Assembly: GCA_023213395.1 (NCBI GenBank)
Contig: CM041465.1
Span: 67,773,741-67,837,740 of the forward strand
Reading direction: 5' to 3'
DNA: 64,000 nucleotides
Source: Cycas panzhihuaensis
Taxonomy: Eukaryota > Cycadophyta
The number at the start of each line of letters is the position of its first letter. The first letter of the stretch is position 1. The translations under genes were made by a program, and so were the position numbers. Shown here piece after piece: positions 11,671 through 23,657 of this stretch. Under the pieces are notes generated by a model, which worked only from the letters and a program-made list of their open reading frames with translations, did not search any database and was not told the origin of the DNA.

Positions 11671-12061
11671 AGTAGTACAACATAAACTATTTATCATTCC
11701 ATACCACCAGTCATAACCAAGAGCAAGGAAGAATACTTGTCATCACAAGTTTGAAGACCTACTAAAGTGGGACTTTTTCAACACCCATATTATTAGGAGA
11801 TTCAACATTGAAACACCCGACATGTAAAGCTCTCATAAACTAAGTATCCTAAGCATACAGATCACTTAGTCTTGATGTTTTACGGTCATAAAGATTTTAG
11901 GCATATAAAAATCTACTTAGGATAGATAAATCCCTATTTTATATGCAATTTTTTAGACAATCTTCAATGGACCTATCGGTTGGACACTACTAATAGGAGG
12001 TGGCCACATGTATCTATGTATCAGAATGCTTTAAGGATAAAGTATCTTAGGAGGGAGAGCA

Positions 12062-12319
12062 TGTTAATGACTTTCCACCATATGAGGGTCAACGTTAAGA
12101 AAGTACAGGATTGGTTGACATAAAGGTAGGAATATAATAATGATGGGATGAGTGTTATATATACCCCACTCTATTATAAAGAGAGATATAATATGATATG
12201 ATAATTATGATTTTATGATAATAAACACTCTTAAAACCCTTCTTTCTTCTTTATCTTACTTCTTCTATTTCTCTTCATATTTCTCTATATTGAATGGTAA
12301 TAAGATTAGTCATATAATA
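12062..12319 (+). repeat. 3' LTR of the gag-only element
   Basis: It starts tgttaatgac after a purine tract and aligns with 10244-10497 from 12079 onward. It ends at ...cataata, where repeat X' begins. Confidence 0.75.
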
Positions 12320-12395
12320 CATACTAGCTAGACAAGATAAGTTAATTGTAATAAGGTAATATAAATAGTGTGTTTTATGCCTCTTATTATACATG
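12320..12395 (+). repeat. direct repeat X' outside the right LTR
   Basis: Partner of 10175-10248. It starts catactagctagacaagat and keeps gataagttaa, gtaataaggtaat and aaatagtgtg. Confidence 0.7.
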
Positions 12396-14494
12396 ATAAG
12401 TCAAATTTCTCATTAATAAACACATTTTATATCAGTTGGATAACTTCAAGAACTAAATTAGTATGCTAAGCAACCAACATATATGAGACTTCTTCTCTAT
12501 GTCTCATAAACGGCTGGAAATTACTCAGTCATTAAATCTACTTATCTCTCTAATAAATAAACAAATAATCTAGGCCCTTTATTAATATTACATGGTGTCA
12601 TTAATTATTAAAAAAGTGCTAATAAACTAGGCAATCATGGCATTTTATTAGTGGCTAACTTTACTAAATTAAATGTATTCAATTCTAAGGGGGATTTACA
12701 TGTCTAACATATATCAAAAGATTTCTACTTTAATTTCATAATAAATATGTCCCACAACATGAATTTTGCATTTATTTTAAACCTTAAATTATCATAAATG
12801 AGACTTATATATACTTTTAAATGAAATTTCTTTTTTTCTTTCTTTAATAATTAATAATAACATCATCATAATCTTTTGAGCCTTTAAAACATTAGAATAT
12901 ATAAAAAGAAACTCAAAAAATATCATAAAATATAACTTTTATGAGGTTAAAACCATTTTGCTAAACTTTGTTGATTAAAATCTTTATCATCTAATTTTTA
13001 AAATAGGTCTTGTGACCACTCATTTTAACAGTGTCAAAATTCTCTTTCTAACACAACTAATGACACATGAATCTAACATCCCATTAAAAAGTTATGATCA
13101 AAATACTATCAATATATCTTGAAAAAGTGAGTGGCTCATAACAAAATGCTTTAAGAACCTTTATTGCTAGGCTACTAGTCATATTGCTTCACCATATATT
13201 TATCTACTTAGGCTATAGGGCTACTATAAATTTTAAAAATCTATCTAATATAATTAAATCTAATTTTTTAATTACAAAAAAAAAAAATCAATCTAATTAG
13301 CTTGATTTTAGAGTCTATAAAATTGAAATATTATTTAAAATAGTTTAATCAAATAAATCAATGGAATTATTTTATCATGATGAATAAATTCTTATAAAAA
13401 ATATGACAATTATCTCTATTTATATAAATTGAGATGATTCAATTAGAAAGATGCATCATTATTGTGAATGCTCTTACTATGAGTTATTATCACCTTGTGT
13501 ATATAATCTCATGCCATTATTGGTTTCCTCATATTTGGCATCATGCAGATTCTATAATTTATAATGATTTTTGTGCTCATTCAAAGCAAGTGATAAGCAA
13601 TGACATGTAGGGCATGCAAATCATCATCACATCTTTTTGCATGGCTTGTTTCGACTATCAAATCTAATTATCTCTTTATTGACAGAAAGAGTAGACAATG
13701 GTCTAACATGCTATTAGAGCTAAAGGTTATGAAAGATTTTGTGGAGATTTGTTAATGCAATTTATTAGAGCTATGGTGAGAGCTATATTATAAACGATCT
13801 TGTGGAGATAAGCTACAAACCTATATGAGATAGTTATAGAGCCAGTATAATAGCTACTTTGAAGTGTATTTTGATAAGATAAAAGTTGATTATGCTAATT
13901 ATGATAATAACATATGATAGAGATTTGAGAGCACAATAAAGTTGATTAGAGCCACATATAGATGATAAAATTGCATACAGATGTTGAAAGCAATAAAACT
14001 AATGGTATGGTATTTAATTAAATTGTAGACATGTGTTTTTATGCATGTTATGTATATAGATACTAATAGCATATAGCTTTGAACAAGTCCACTAAGATTA
14101 TATGATGAAAAGAGCTGTTGCTAGTTGCATTCACCAATATAGGCTAATCCCCTACAAAAAACATTGAGACTTTATAAGACTAACCGTTTCACTAAACCTC
14201 ATAATTAGCAATAATAGACATATATTCAAGTTGTTATGAGGAATCAGTATTCTATCAGTATGTGAAATAAGTAGCAGGCATGTACTAGTTGATATGTAAT
14301 AAAATAAAGAGGTATGTATCATTAAGCAGACATGATGTTTTGATACATTTAATTAAATTTGAATATTTTGTGAAATTTATCAATAATCCCCCAAGCCACC
14401 AACAATTAATCATTTGGAGTTGACAGCACAACTAAGAGCACAGTGCCAAAAGGGCTAAACTTATTTTCTAAAGGAGCATTAACTTTTTGATGAT
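12396..14494. other. unassigned AT-rich sequence
   Basis: No coding region is readable. A stretch at about 14190-14235 (ctcataattag...attcaagtt) resembles one at about 28715-28760, on the other side of copia B. Confidence 0.3.
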
Positions 14495-14499
14495 ATACT
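14495..14499 (+). repeat. target-site duplication, left copy (atact)
   Basis: The 5 bp before copia B are identical to 28323-28327 right after it. Confidence 0.9.
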
Positions 14500-14804
14500 T
14501 GTTAACTATAATGTTTATTACCCTGTGTTTAGGATTATGCAGGTGCTTTGGGAGTATATGGGCCACCTATAGTTGACTACAGTTAACATATGCCAAGGTA
14601 AGTATTATTTTATTTAATATTTTATTATTATTTTTATTTTAATAAGTGTCGATTGAGGTGGGCTCTTACCCACCTCTCAACTTATAAATAAATGGTGCAT
14701 ATTACACTGGAGTTTTTTAACACCACCTCTAAACTTTGGAATTATGTTAATTTTCTTTGCAAATATGGAATAGTCTTGTTCTGCTCTACTCCCTAGTAAC
14801 TTCA
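14500..14804 (+). repeat. copia B 5' LTR
   Basis: It starts tgttaactataatg and ends ...taacttca. The first 53 bases align without a gap to the 3' LTR. It contains a hairpin and a TATA-like word, listed separately. Confidence 0.92.
14655..14692 (+). promoter_or_regulatory. LTR hairpin and TATA-like box (5' LTR)
   Basis: Arms gaggtggg (14655-14662) and cccacctc (14669-14676) form a perfect 8-bp hairpin. The TATA-like cttataaataaa follows at 14681. The 3' LTR keeps the same hairpin (28173-28194) and box (28199), with a changed loop. Confidence 0.6.
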
Positions 14805-14820
14805 TTTAGTATCAGAATTT
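14805..14820 (+). other. copia B primer-binding site (degenerate)
   Basis: The word tagtatcagaat, 2 bp after the LTR, resembles the initiator-Met PBS tggtatcagagc with a few changes. Confidence 0.65.
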
Positions 14821-16984
14821 GAGTTCAGCATTGCATGGTTGTTTTATGGTGACATTTGATAAATATTTGTTATATATTAAAGTTTTTCTAAAGTACTTTT
14901 CTATAGTTTTATTGAAATATATGAATATTGGCTATGTACAATTGAAAACTCATATATTCTCATATTTATGCAGTGTTTATTGGCATATTTAGCCCAGCAC
15001 TCCTCTGAATCCATTATATTAAAGTTTCATCAAGTATTTTATAATATTTTAATTATTTTCACTAATTTTTTGAGTTTTTTCTATAAACTTAAGCTTCTAT
15101 AGGTTGGTGCACTCTCCATGATGGTCGAAACTATCTCAAGTGACCATTTATTTGAAAGCTCTCTAAGTCATCTCTACACTAGATTCGATAATTTTAATTT
15201 CCATCACCTCTAATACGAGATAAAGATCCTAAAAGTATATTCTCTCCTACTGTCTACTCAAACCCCTCAGGCCTCTTGAAAAATATCTTTCCTCACTCAT
15301 TTCTTCTTAGTTTTCTCACCCTTAGTAGGGTCATACATCCTCTTTGGGCCCCCTGGGCTATCTATCTAGTGCACTATCTCTTTTTCTTATTGGTATGCTC
15401 TCCACATAGTTGTACAACCCTCTTTCTCTCTATATTAATTTAACACCCTCTGTGTGGCTTGTGTCTAGCATGTGTGGCCTCTCCCTTAGTTGAATTTGCC
15501 CTGAAATTAGTTTGTGTAGCCTACGTGGCCTCTATGTCTCCCATATAGAGTTTTAGACTCTGCACAAAACTCTAGATCTACATGTGACCTTCATTTATAG
15601 TTTTTTTAATATGTTGTTTTATGTTTTTTAATATATTTATATATTTAGTCGTATGTGATCTATGTGCCCCCTCTAGCATTTAATTTGATCTATGTGATTG
15701 AGTTTCTTTGATCAAAATTAATCTACTTCATATATTTTTTGATATGTTCATTCACACATTATCGTGCATGTACTTTTGATTGATATTTTTTTTTTTTAGG
15801 TTTTGATTAAATTAAATTAGATTGGATTTTATTTCAAATTCATCCATCGTAGCTCCCTAGCCCCTAACTGTTAATCACTTGGCTCCTCATACAACCTCAT
15901 TTTAGTTTCAAAGAAGGCCAGATTTTAATTTTTATATATTATTTTTAATAAATTTAATTTTTAAAGGATTAAATTAGTTCTAATAATAGTTAGGGTCCAC
16001 TAGCCCCCTTTACTGACCAATGCCTAGTTCCTTGCACCCTTCAAGTGACCAAGGGCTCCATTGAAAGGGGCTTAACTCTCTTCCCTCTTTAGTTTTTTTG
16101 CCATAAGAAGGTGTCTTCATTAATTTCCTTACAACTTTTAATCTAGGAGTCTATTTTTCAAATGGTTAGATATGTTGGAAAGATGGTTTACTCATCTATG
16201 TACTAAAGTTATTTTTATTATGATATGAAGTTATTTTATAGTTATTCAAGACTACTAAAATTAGCCCTTCAATTTGATCTAAGTTTGAGCTCTTTTCAAC
16301 ATTTTTAAGCTATTTAATGATTCTATTCAAGCATATTTATATTTTATTAAGATACTAATCTTATTTTGGCTGATTTCACTTGGTTTTTTTGAGACTTACA
16401 TATAATTTTTGGTAAAATATAGTGAAATTTTACCTCTTGAAGGAGAAGATGATATTTAGACACAATTTCACATGCAAAGTGCTTTTTAAACCTAAATCAT
16501 TTTATTTTAATGTTTTTATTTCACTTTAATTCAGTTTTAGATCATTTATTTTTATTTTAAAAGCTTAAATTTAGCCCATTTTTTACTCATTTAAAGGTCA
16601 ACTTATCTCATTATTAAAGCATATTTCAAATGTCATTTAAAGCTATCTTTTTGCACCTCAAAGGCATATATAGAGTGCATTTATTACATCTTAAAAACTT
16701 ATTTATATTTTTTTATTCATTTTTAACTTATTCAATTTTATTTTGAAGCTCAAATTTAGCTCATTTAGGTCATTTAAAGACCATCTTAATTTTTTATTAA
16801 AGTTCATTTCAAAGTTCAATTAAGGTTTTCTTCTTACCACCTCGTACACACCTTTGGCCTACTCATATTGGATGAGGAACATCATTGGCCATCAAATGTA
16901 TATGGTGGAAGGTTGAAGTGGAGTAAACCTTTGCTTTTAGAGTTTGAAGAGTAGGCTTGATCTAGGGGCTGATTGTGTTGGTTT
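14821..16984 (+). other. copia B 5' leader, no gene seen
   Basis: About 2.2 kb lie between PBS and the shared leader block. Parts are pyrimidine-rich (about 15180-15560). I see no ORF or recognisable domain. It may hold a further decayed insertion. Confidence 0.4.
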
Positions 16985-17230
16985 GTAAAGCTATCACCAC
17001 TAGATCTATCACTAGGTATAAGTCAAATGTAAGTAGATAAATAAGTTAGGGGGTCGTGTACCTTCTTTATAGCTCATATATTGAGGTATATAAAGCCTAA
17101 TGCTCGCATACTGGTATATTGAGTCCTTAATTTACCACTTGTGGATAAGTGCCATTAGATAAAATAGTAACAGAAGGCTTCCTTTGAGACCCATAAACTT
17201 AGAGCCTAGCAACCTTTTAGGGATTATAAC
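16985..17230 (+). repeat. leader segment shared with copia A (copy 2)
   Basis: Partner of 1206-1440, with aggtataagtc, ttgaggtata, gcatactggtatattg and tttaccacttgtgg in the same order. Confidence 0.6.
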
Positions 17231-17286
17231 ATATTATTTCAAAACTATACCTTAGAAAATATTTGAATAGAACTTTACTTTAAAAC

Positions 17287-18403
17287 ACAATGACTACTAG
17301 TTTTGGTAACATGATCATTCCCAAGTTTGACAATTTTTTTGAATTGAAGTAAGAGAATAAAACACATCCTCATTACTAAAGATATATGGGATATTGTAAA
17401 AACAGAGTACACAGAACTTGGTTAAAATACAACTGAAATAGAAAATTAAGTATTTAAGAAGTATGTAAAGAAGAATAATAAAACTCTAGCCTTGATTTTT
17501 TGTGCTTTAGAAGGCCATATCTTTTTAAGGATTAGTGAGGCATCTAACTCTAAAGAGATATGGGATATACTACAACTCATTTATGAAGGTGTTGCCTCAT
17601 CTAACCTTTAAACATTAAAGAGTAGATTTAAAATTTTGAGGATATTGCCTAATAAGTCTATCAATGAATTCATAACAAAGGTTCAAGACCTTGTAAATTA
17701 AACGAGATCTCTTTATGAGACCTTAACTGAACAAAGGGTTGTTGAAAGGATTCTTAGGTGTATGGGTGAAGTCAAAAGGTTTGAGATGGTAGTAACAAGT
17801 ATAGAAATCTCAAAGGACCTAAGGACATTAAAAAATGAATAATTGAGTTCCATGTTAATAGCTATAGAAGAGAAAAAAAAACTTAAATAAATCCTTAAAA
17901 TATGCTTTTACAACTAAAGCAAGGATCAAGTCTAATTTTCAAGCTAAAAGCTTAAGATCAAGGAACTAATCCCGAAGGGGGAGAGACAAAAATCTTAGAC
18001 AAGAGATACACCAAGAGTATCAACCTAGATACCAAGCTCCCCATCAAAGAAATCATGATACAAATCAAAGATATCCTAGTCAACAAAGATATCAAAATTA
18101 AGAGAGACATTAAGAAGCAAACCAATGTTATCAAAATTCCCAAAGTCATACCAACACTCAAAGGCCTAATTTCAATTATCCAAGTAATAGACAAAGGGAT
18201 AATCAAGGTCCATACTTAAAAAAGGAGAGAACATCCTCTATTGATAGAGAAAATCCTAGAAGCAAGAGTCTTAGCCAAAGAGGAAGGGATCTAATTTATT
18301 ATACATTTTGTCATAAAGTTAGCCATATTAAAGATAGGTGTTTTACTAAGAATGGTCCTCTTACAAGGGATAATGCTCATACAGTTATTAAAACTAGAGA
18401 GAA
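17287..18403 (+). pseudogene. copia B gag, 5' part
   Basis: The ATG near 17287 opens MTTSFGNMIIPKFD. Further on, in changing frames, the sequence reads as a copia gag (UBN2 type) with words such as FLCFRRP and TKGC. A lysine/asparagine-rich linker follows (about 17950-18290). A zinc knuckle reads YYTFCHKVSHIKDRCF at about 18298, a CCHC motif in which the first cysteine is replaced by tyrosine. Stops and frameshifts are present. The reading is cut at 18403 by chromovirus C and resumes at 24943. Confidence 0.7.
18399..18403 (+). repeat. target-site duplication of chromovirus C, left copy (gagaa)
   Basis: Identical to 24943-24947 on the other side of the nested element. Confidence 0.9.
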
Positions 18404-18786
18404 TGGTAGAATACCAGTCCTTAATAATAATTACATATGAATATAATATATAAATAACTCCAAAAGAGCACTTGTATTGTAATATCCTTTGAGGGGGCAA
18501 CCTCCCAATTACATACAATAAGAATGATATTTTAGATACCCTATTCTAAAGATTATATAAATATATATATATGACTCTATGCTCACTACATAACCTTCTC
18601 CTTATGCATGTAGGATATTACATGAATATATATACTACTCAATGACCACTATACAACCTTCTACTTATGCAATTGGGATATTAAGAAGAGGGATGAAGTA
18701 TAAGAAATAGAAGGTATAAGAGAATATAAGAGAGAGAAGAAGTAGAAGATATAAGAGAAGGTAAGCTAAGGGTTAGATCCCTAACA
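18404..18786 (-). repeat. chromovirus C 3' LTR
   Basis: On the + strand it starts tggtagaataccag and ends ...gatccctaaca, so the element-sense ends are TGTTAGGG...TACCA. It aligns with 24563-24942 along its length, including agagcacttgtattg and ctctatgctcactaca. Confidence 0.92.
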
Positions 18787-18803
18787 AAGTCACCCCCTTA
18801 AAA
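18787..18803 (-). other. chromovirus C polypurine tract
   Basis: On the minus strand tttttaagggggtgac precedes the 3' LTR. It would prime plus-strand DNA synthesis. Confidence 0.7.
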
Positions 18804-18814
18804 AGCTTTGCCCT

Positions 18815-18935
18815 TAAAGCTCGATGATCTTAGGATGCTCTTGGATAAATTGTTCATTCTTCCAGGTTGCATCTTCTTGTAGAAATTATTTCCATTTGAT
18901 GAAATACTCAATGATTTGCCTAAATTATAGATGTT
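18815..18935 (-). pseudogene. chromodomain at the integrase C-terminus of C
   Basis: The minus strand reads EYFIKWK (about 18913), a stop, then FLQEDATWKNEQFIQEHP (about 18890-18837). The pattern Y-x-I-K-W-K ... ATWE/K is the core of the chromodomain found at the end of chromovirus integrases, where it is thought to guide insertion to marked chromatin. One in-frame stop lies in the core. Confidence 0.7.
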
Positions 18936-20450
18936 AATTTCTTTGGTCGATGATACTTTCTAAAATGAGTTGAAATTGCCCCTCCATATTTAAGATAGAT
19001 AATTCTATTTGAACTTGTACTTGTTGCCCAATTACCCTCTTTAGACATAAAACATAAAAGATATTATTGTAGAAAAATAAATCGATGGAGAATAGGATAG
19101 AACATAAATACATAATCAATACATTATTGCATAAATAAAAAATCATTTATATTCAATCCATTGTTTGAGAGAGCGCATTACAAATGTCTAAAAGTAGGCA
19201 GTTTCTAAAGACACCAGGGTTGCACACCCCTCAAAATATATAGTTTGGGGGATGAAGAAAACTCTTCAACCCCTAAAATTTAAATAACAATAAAATAATA
19301 ACTTAACTCAAATAAACTTAACTAAAATTAACTTAAATCAAATTAATATTACCTTATACTTACCTTCACATGTGACCACCCACATGTGTAAATTAATGAG
19401 AGTGAGGTGTGCACTCTTGGTTGCAAGGTGGGAGTGGGATGATGAGCATTAAACCCAACAATTATAGATCCTTAATGGTGGTGGTAAGTCTAAGGTATAT
19501 GCAACTTCACCAATCTTCTTGAGAATTTTGTAAGGCCTATAAAATTGAAATTGTAATTTATGTTTCATATCCTATTTGAGAGATGCCTGCTTGTATGGTT
19601 ACAATCGTAAGTATACCCAATCACCTGGTTGAAATACTTATTCACTTCACCCTTTATCTACCTATTGTTTCATCCAATTTTGTGCAAAATTTAGACTTTC
19701 CTTAAGTAGCTTAAGAATCTATGTTGTTTGTTGGATGTGGTTCTCAACTACTTAAATCTTAGAACTAATTATAGCATAATTCTTAAGTATGAGTGGTTCA
19801 TAGCCATATAATATTTGGAACAAAATCATTCCTATCAATGCATAATAGGTTGTATTATACCACCATTCTACTAAAAGAATCCAATGATGCCACTAGACCT
19901 ACTTATCTAAAGTATAATAATAAAGGTATCCTTCAATGCACTTATTAACCACCTCAGTTTGACCATCTATTTGTGGATGGTAGGATGAGCTCATTATTAA
20001 TTTAGTACCAAGTAGATAAAAGAGTTTTATCCAAAAGTTGATGGTAAATTTAGGGCCCTAATCACTAACTATGCATTTGGGCATGCCATGTAACCTGTGT
20101 ATATCCTTTGAAAAGATCTTAGCAATTTGCTTTACCTTATATGTAACTTGAATGCCACAAAAATGAGAATATTTAGTTAGCATATCAACAACCACTAGTA
20201 TAGTATCTTTTCCTTCTGACTTAGGCAGACCCACAATGAAGTCCATCAAAATTTCTTCACATCGTTGATTTGGTATAGGAAGGGGTTGCAGCAATCATAG
20301 AGACTTAATTATTTCTATCTTATGTCATTGATAAATTTCACATGAGGAAACATATCTCTTTACATCTCTTTTTTGTCCCTTCCAAAAGTAAGAATGTTTT
20401 AAGTAGTGGTATATCCATAGGAACCCTGAGTGACCTACTGTTAGAGAGGC
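18936..20450 (-). pseudogene. chromovirus C integrase
   Basis: Read on the minus strand from about 20440 are HH-CC zinc-binding remains (YHYLKHSYFWKGQK near 20405, then C-x2-C-like). The core follows (MDFIVGLPKSEGKDTI within 20294-20058, then VVDMLTKYSHF), and then SSYHPQIDGQTEVVN (about 19980) with the glutamate end of D,D,E. The C-terminal barrel region (GDWVYL) is near 19620. The best open stretch is 20058-20294. Stops are frequent elsewhere. The enzyme would have joined the element DNA to the host. Confidence 0.85.
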
Positions 20451-20492
20451 ATATGCATCATGTAAAATTTGTTCATTAAGGTTAGAGTGAGG

Positions 20493-20520
20493 GTATATAT
20501 ATATATATATATATAGATAT

Positions 20521-20573
<53 letters not shown>

Positions 20574-20587
20574 TATAGATATATATC
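20493..20587. repeat. (AT)n microsatellite
   Basis: About 95 bp of alternating AT with a few agatatag interruptions lie inside the integrase/RNase H side of chromovirus C. Confidence 0.95.
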
Positions 20588-20599
20588 TAATTCTTATAC

Positions 20600-22100
20600 C
20601 AGAGAATATTTATAGACCATGTATAATGGATTAAATGCCCTACCCTAGCTTAAAGGTCTTGAATGAATTACTTTGTAAAGGAGTCCTAATCCCATTCTTT
20701 CTTGGTGACCACTATCTAAGAGGGATTGACTATGGTGATAAAATATAATGCAGATCCCTCTTCCTTACAAGATAAAGCATTAGTAGCTATATTATCCTTG
20801 CCTTTTTTATATATAATTTTAAAATCAAAAGCTTGTATTTTGGTAACCCATTTTTATTGTTCTTGAGATGTCATCATTTGAGCTAGGAAATATGTTAAGC
20901 TATCATGGTCTATTTTAATTTGAAAATGTGTTCCCAATAAATATTGTTTCCATTTCCTAACTGCATGGAGAATTGCTACATCTCCTTCTCATAGGTGGAT
21001 TTGATGTGTTCCTTGGGTGTAAGTTGATAACTTTCAAAGGAAAAAGGCTTCCCTTCTTACATTAAGACTGCTCCAATGCCTTTCCCTAATGTATCACATT
21101 CAATGGTGAAAGTCTTTGTAAAGTCTAGTGTTGCAAGGACTGGTGTGGTAGTTAAAGCCACCTTTAGATGTTTAAATGTTTCAAAGGCCTTATCATTTCA
21201 ATGAAAGGAATCACTTTTTAACAAGTTGATTAAAGGGAAAGCAATCTTTGCATAGCTCTAAACAAACTTTAGATAATACCCTATGATTCCTAAAAATCCA
21301 TAAAGGCCCTTAATGTTTTTGGTTTTAGGCCATTTTGTGATAACTACAATTTTCTTAGGATTCACCTTGACTCCTTCTTAAGAGATAATATGGCCCAAAT
21401 ATTCTATTTATGTTTACTTAAATTAACATTTTGATTTTTTGGCATAAAGTTGGTTATCTACAAGACCCTGTAATGCTTTAGTAATATGCTAAAGATGGTC
21501 TTCCTATATACGACTCAAGATCAGAATGTCATAAAAAAAACTAACATGAACTTCCTTAAGTAAGGCCAAAAGAGTTTTTTCATGAGTCCTTGAAAGGTGG
21601 ATGGATATTAGTCAAGCCAAATAGCATGACAAAAATTCATATTATCCTTCATGTGTACAAAATGTAGTTTAATAAACATCCTCTACCTTTATCCTAATTT
21701 AATGGTATCTTAACCACAAGTCCAATGATATGAAGAATGTTACTCAATGGAGTTTATCCAAGAGTTCATCGATTATTGGTATAGGAAATTTATTCTTGAT
21801 GGTTATCTTATTGAGCTCATAGTAGTCTACACACATGCAAAATGAGCCATCCTTTTTTCTTACTAAAATCATCAGAGTAGAAAAAGTGATTTTACTTTCC
21901 CTAATAGTACCAACATGAAGGAGTTCTTGAACTAGTCATTTAATTTCATTCTTTTGCTAGTGGGGATATTAGTATGGTTGAATATAAGAAAGATTGCTTC
22001 TAACTACTTGGTCAATGCTATAATCTTGGTCATGTACTAGAGGAAGGCCTTGAGGTATATATTGAAAGACCTAGTTATGGCAGTGAAGTACCAATTTTAA
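20600..22100 (-). pseudogene. chromovirus C reverse transcriptase and RNase H
   Basis: Read on the minus strand are VRKKDGSFCMCVDYYELN (about 21870-21815), FPIPIIDELLDKL, FFISLDL (about 21740), a degraded catalytic motif FYDILI in place of YxDD (about 21530), and EYLGHIIS (about 21410). The RNase H then reads FTIECDTLGKGIGAVL (about 21105-21055) and GKPFSFES (about 21045). Several stops and frameshifts break the reading. The changed catalytic motif alone would inactivate RT. Confidence 0.85.
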
Positions 22101-22429
22101 GTTATTTGGTATTATACCATTATCTTGTAGAATATCCCCTTCTGTTAGAACTTCCTGACCTTCTAGAGCATAACATTTGGCAATGATTCTTATACCACCC
22201 TTTTTAATGAGCCTCTCCATTTGGTGTGATCTGTATGATTTGGGTTAGAGGAGGAATGATCACCTTTAATTGATAGTCAATTCCTTCATAAGTAAATTGG
22301 ATAATGAGCTCTTACATATTTAGTTGAATGGTCCCTAATGGTTTGATCCATCGTACCCATAATATAACATCAACTCCTCTAACAAGAATGGCATACGTAG
22401 AAGTAGAAAGGTAATAATTACTCATTTGT

Positions 22430-23657
22430 AACTTGATGCTGTGACATTTTCTCCCATAAGTGAGTGTCCTTCCATTATCCACCATAACCTAAAAATTTTT
22501 GATAGGATATGGAAAATAGTTGAGTTCTTCAATAAGCTTTTTATTAATGAAATTGTGGGTGCTCCCAGAATCTATGAGGATAACCACCTTCCTTTTCTTG
22601 ATGCACCCAATAAGTTTGAGTGTTTGTGGGGTCACAATTTTAGCAAGGGCATGCACAGATATAGTAGTAGTATCTTTTTCTTCCTCCTCAAATGGGTTAC
22701 AATCATTATTTTCTAGCTCTAATAAGACTTCCTCTACTAGTTCATCATCTTGGACATCCTTAATTATGAATAAGCATCATTTAGGACACTTCTGGTCTTT
22801 ATTCCACTTTTGGTTACAATCAAAACATAACCCTTTTAATTGTTTCTCATCCATCTCTTAGGAAGTCATTCATCATACACTAGGAACTCAAAAATTGTTC
22901 ACTTTTCTGGGAATGCTCGTAGGAGGGGTCGAGATGCCTTATTTTTTGCTTTAATATGTCAAGAAAAATTGATAGTTGTAGAGATGTTATCAGGTTTTAG
23001 GAGTCACAACTCATGTCTGATATCATCTCGTAACCCACCAATGTATAACTTAAGTAATATATTCTGATAAAGACCATCAACCCTTATGGAGAGACATTGG
23101 TATTCTATTATATAAGCTGAAACAATCCCCTCCTGTCTAACTTTAGCTAACTGGTTAAAGTGGTCCTGATCCTAGGTACTATCATATTAAGTTATAAGAT
23201 CCTTGATAAAATCCTCCCATTTATAACTAAGTCCACCAATTATTTTCATAACACATTAGTACCATTGGTAGGGTTTAGTTTCTATGTGTAGAGAAGCAAG
23301 AGGGATCTTCTTATCTGCTAGAACTTAATGAAGAGAAAAGTATTGTTTCATTTGGTTAATCTAGGTACGTGCATCTATACCATTGAACTTCTTGATTTCT
23401 ACCTTGGGAAGGAAGTTAGGATAGATGTGTCTGTTGTCATTACCTTTATCTTCTTTAGTGAAGTAACCCCCACCCATGTGAGTAGTATCATCAAAGTCAA
23501 ATTTTTCTTCCTTAAAAAGTTTCATAGCTATGAGCTCTAGTATTACTGCTTTAAATTTTTCATTGAAGTTAGTTTGGATTTGTAATATGTCTCCTCGAAG
23601 TTGTGTGACAGCATCATTGAGATCTTGAGTCTAACTTGGGTTCATCTTAGGGGCCAT
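22430..23657 (-). pseudogene. chromovirus C gag and protease
   Basis: A start codon lies at 23657-23655 (MAPKMNPS on the minus strand). The capsid-like part has VEIKKFNG (about 23410) and further helices to about 22960. The zinc-knuckle region reads CFDCNQKW (about 22830) with C-x2-C kept but the rest altered. The protease follows with an intact-looking DSGSTHNFI active-site word at 22572-22546. Stops split the frame at several places, so no full polyprotein could form. Confidence 0.8.

Larger units (their letters stand above)
10233..12319 (+). mobile_element. small gag-only LTR retrotransposon (TR-GAG-like)
   Basis: Two LTRs of about 250 bp align (core 10244-10497 with 12079-12319) around a 1.56-kb interior. 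A PBS (tggtatcagaagc) follows the left LTR and a purine tract (ttaggagggagag, about 12048) precedes the right one. The interior has a long non-coding leader and one broken gag-like ORF, with no protease, RT or integrase. This is the layout of non-autonomous elements described as TRIM or TR-GAG, which depend on other elements' enzymes. The exact left LTR boundary is uncertain by about 15 bp. Confidence 0.75.

Noticed and set aside
20493-20587. possible AT-rich origin or MITE
   Set aside because: Simple (AT)n microsatellite inside a retroelement; no terminal repeats or duplication.
22520-22861. 113-residue + ORF
   Set aside because: Antisense shadow of the gag-protease region of chromovirus C.
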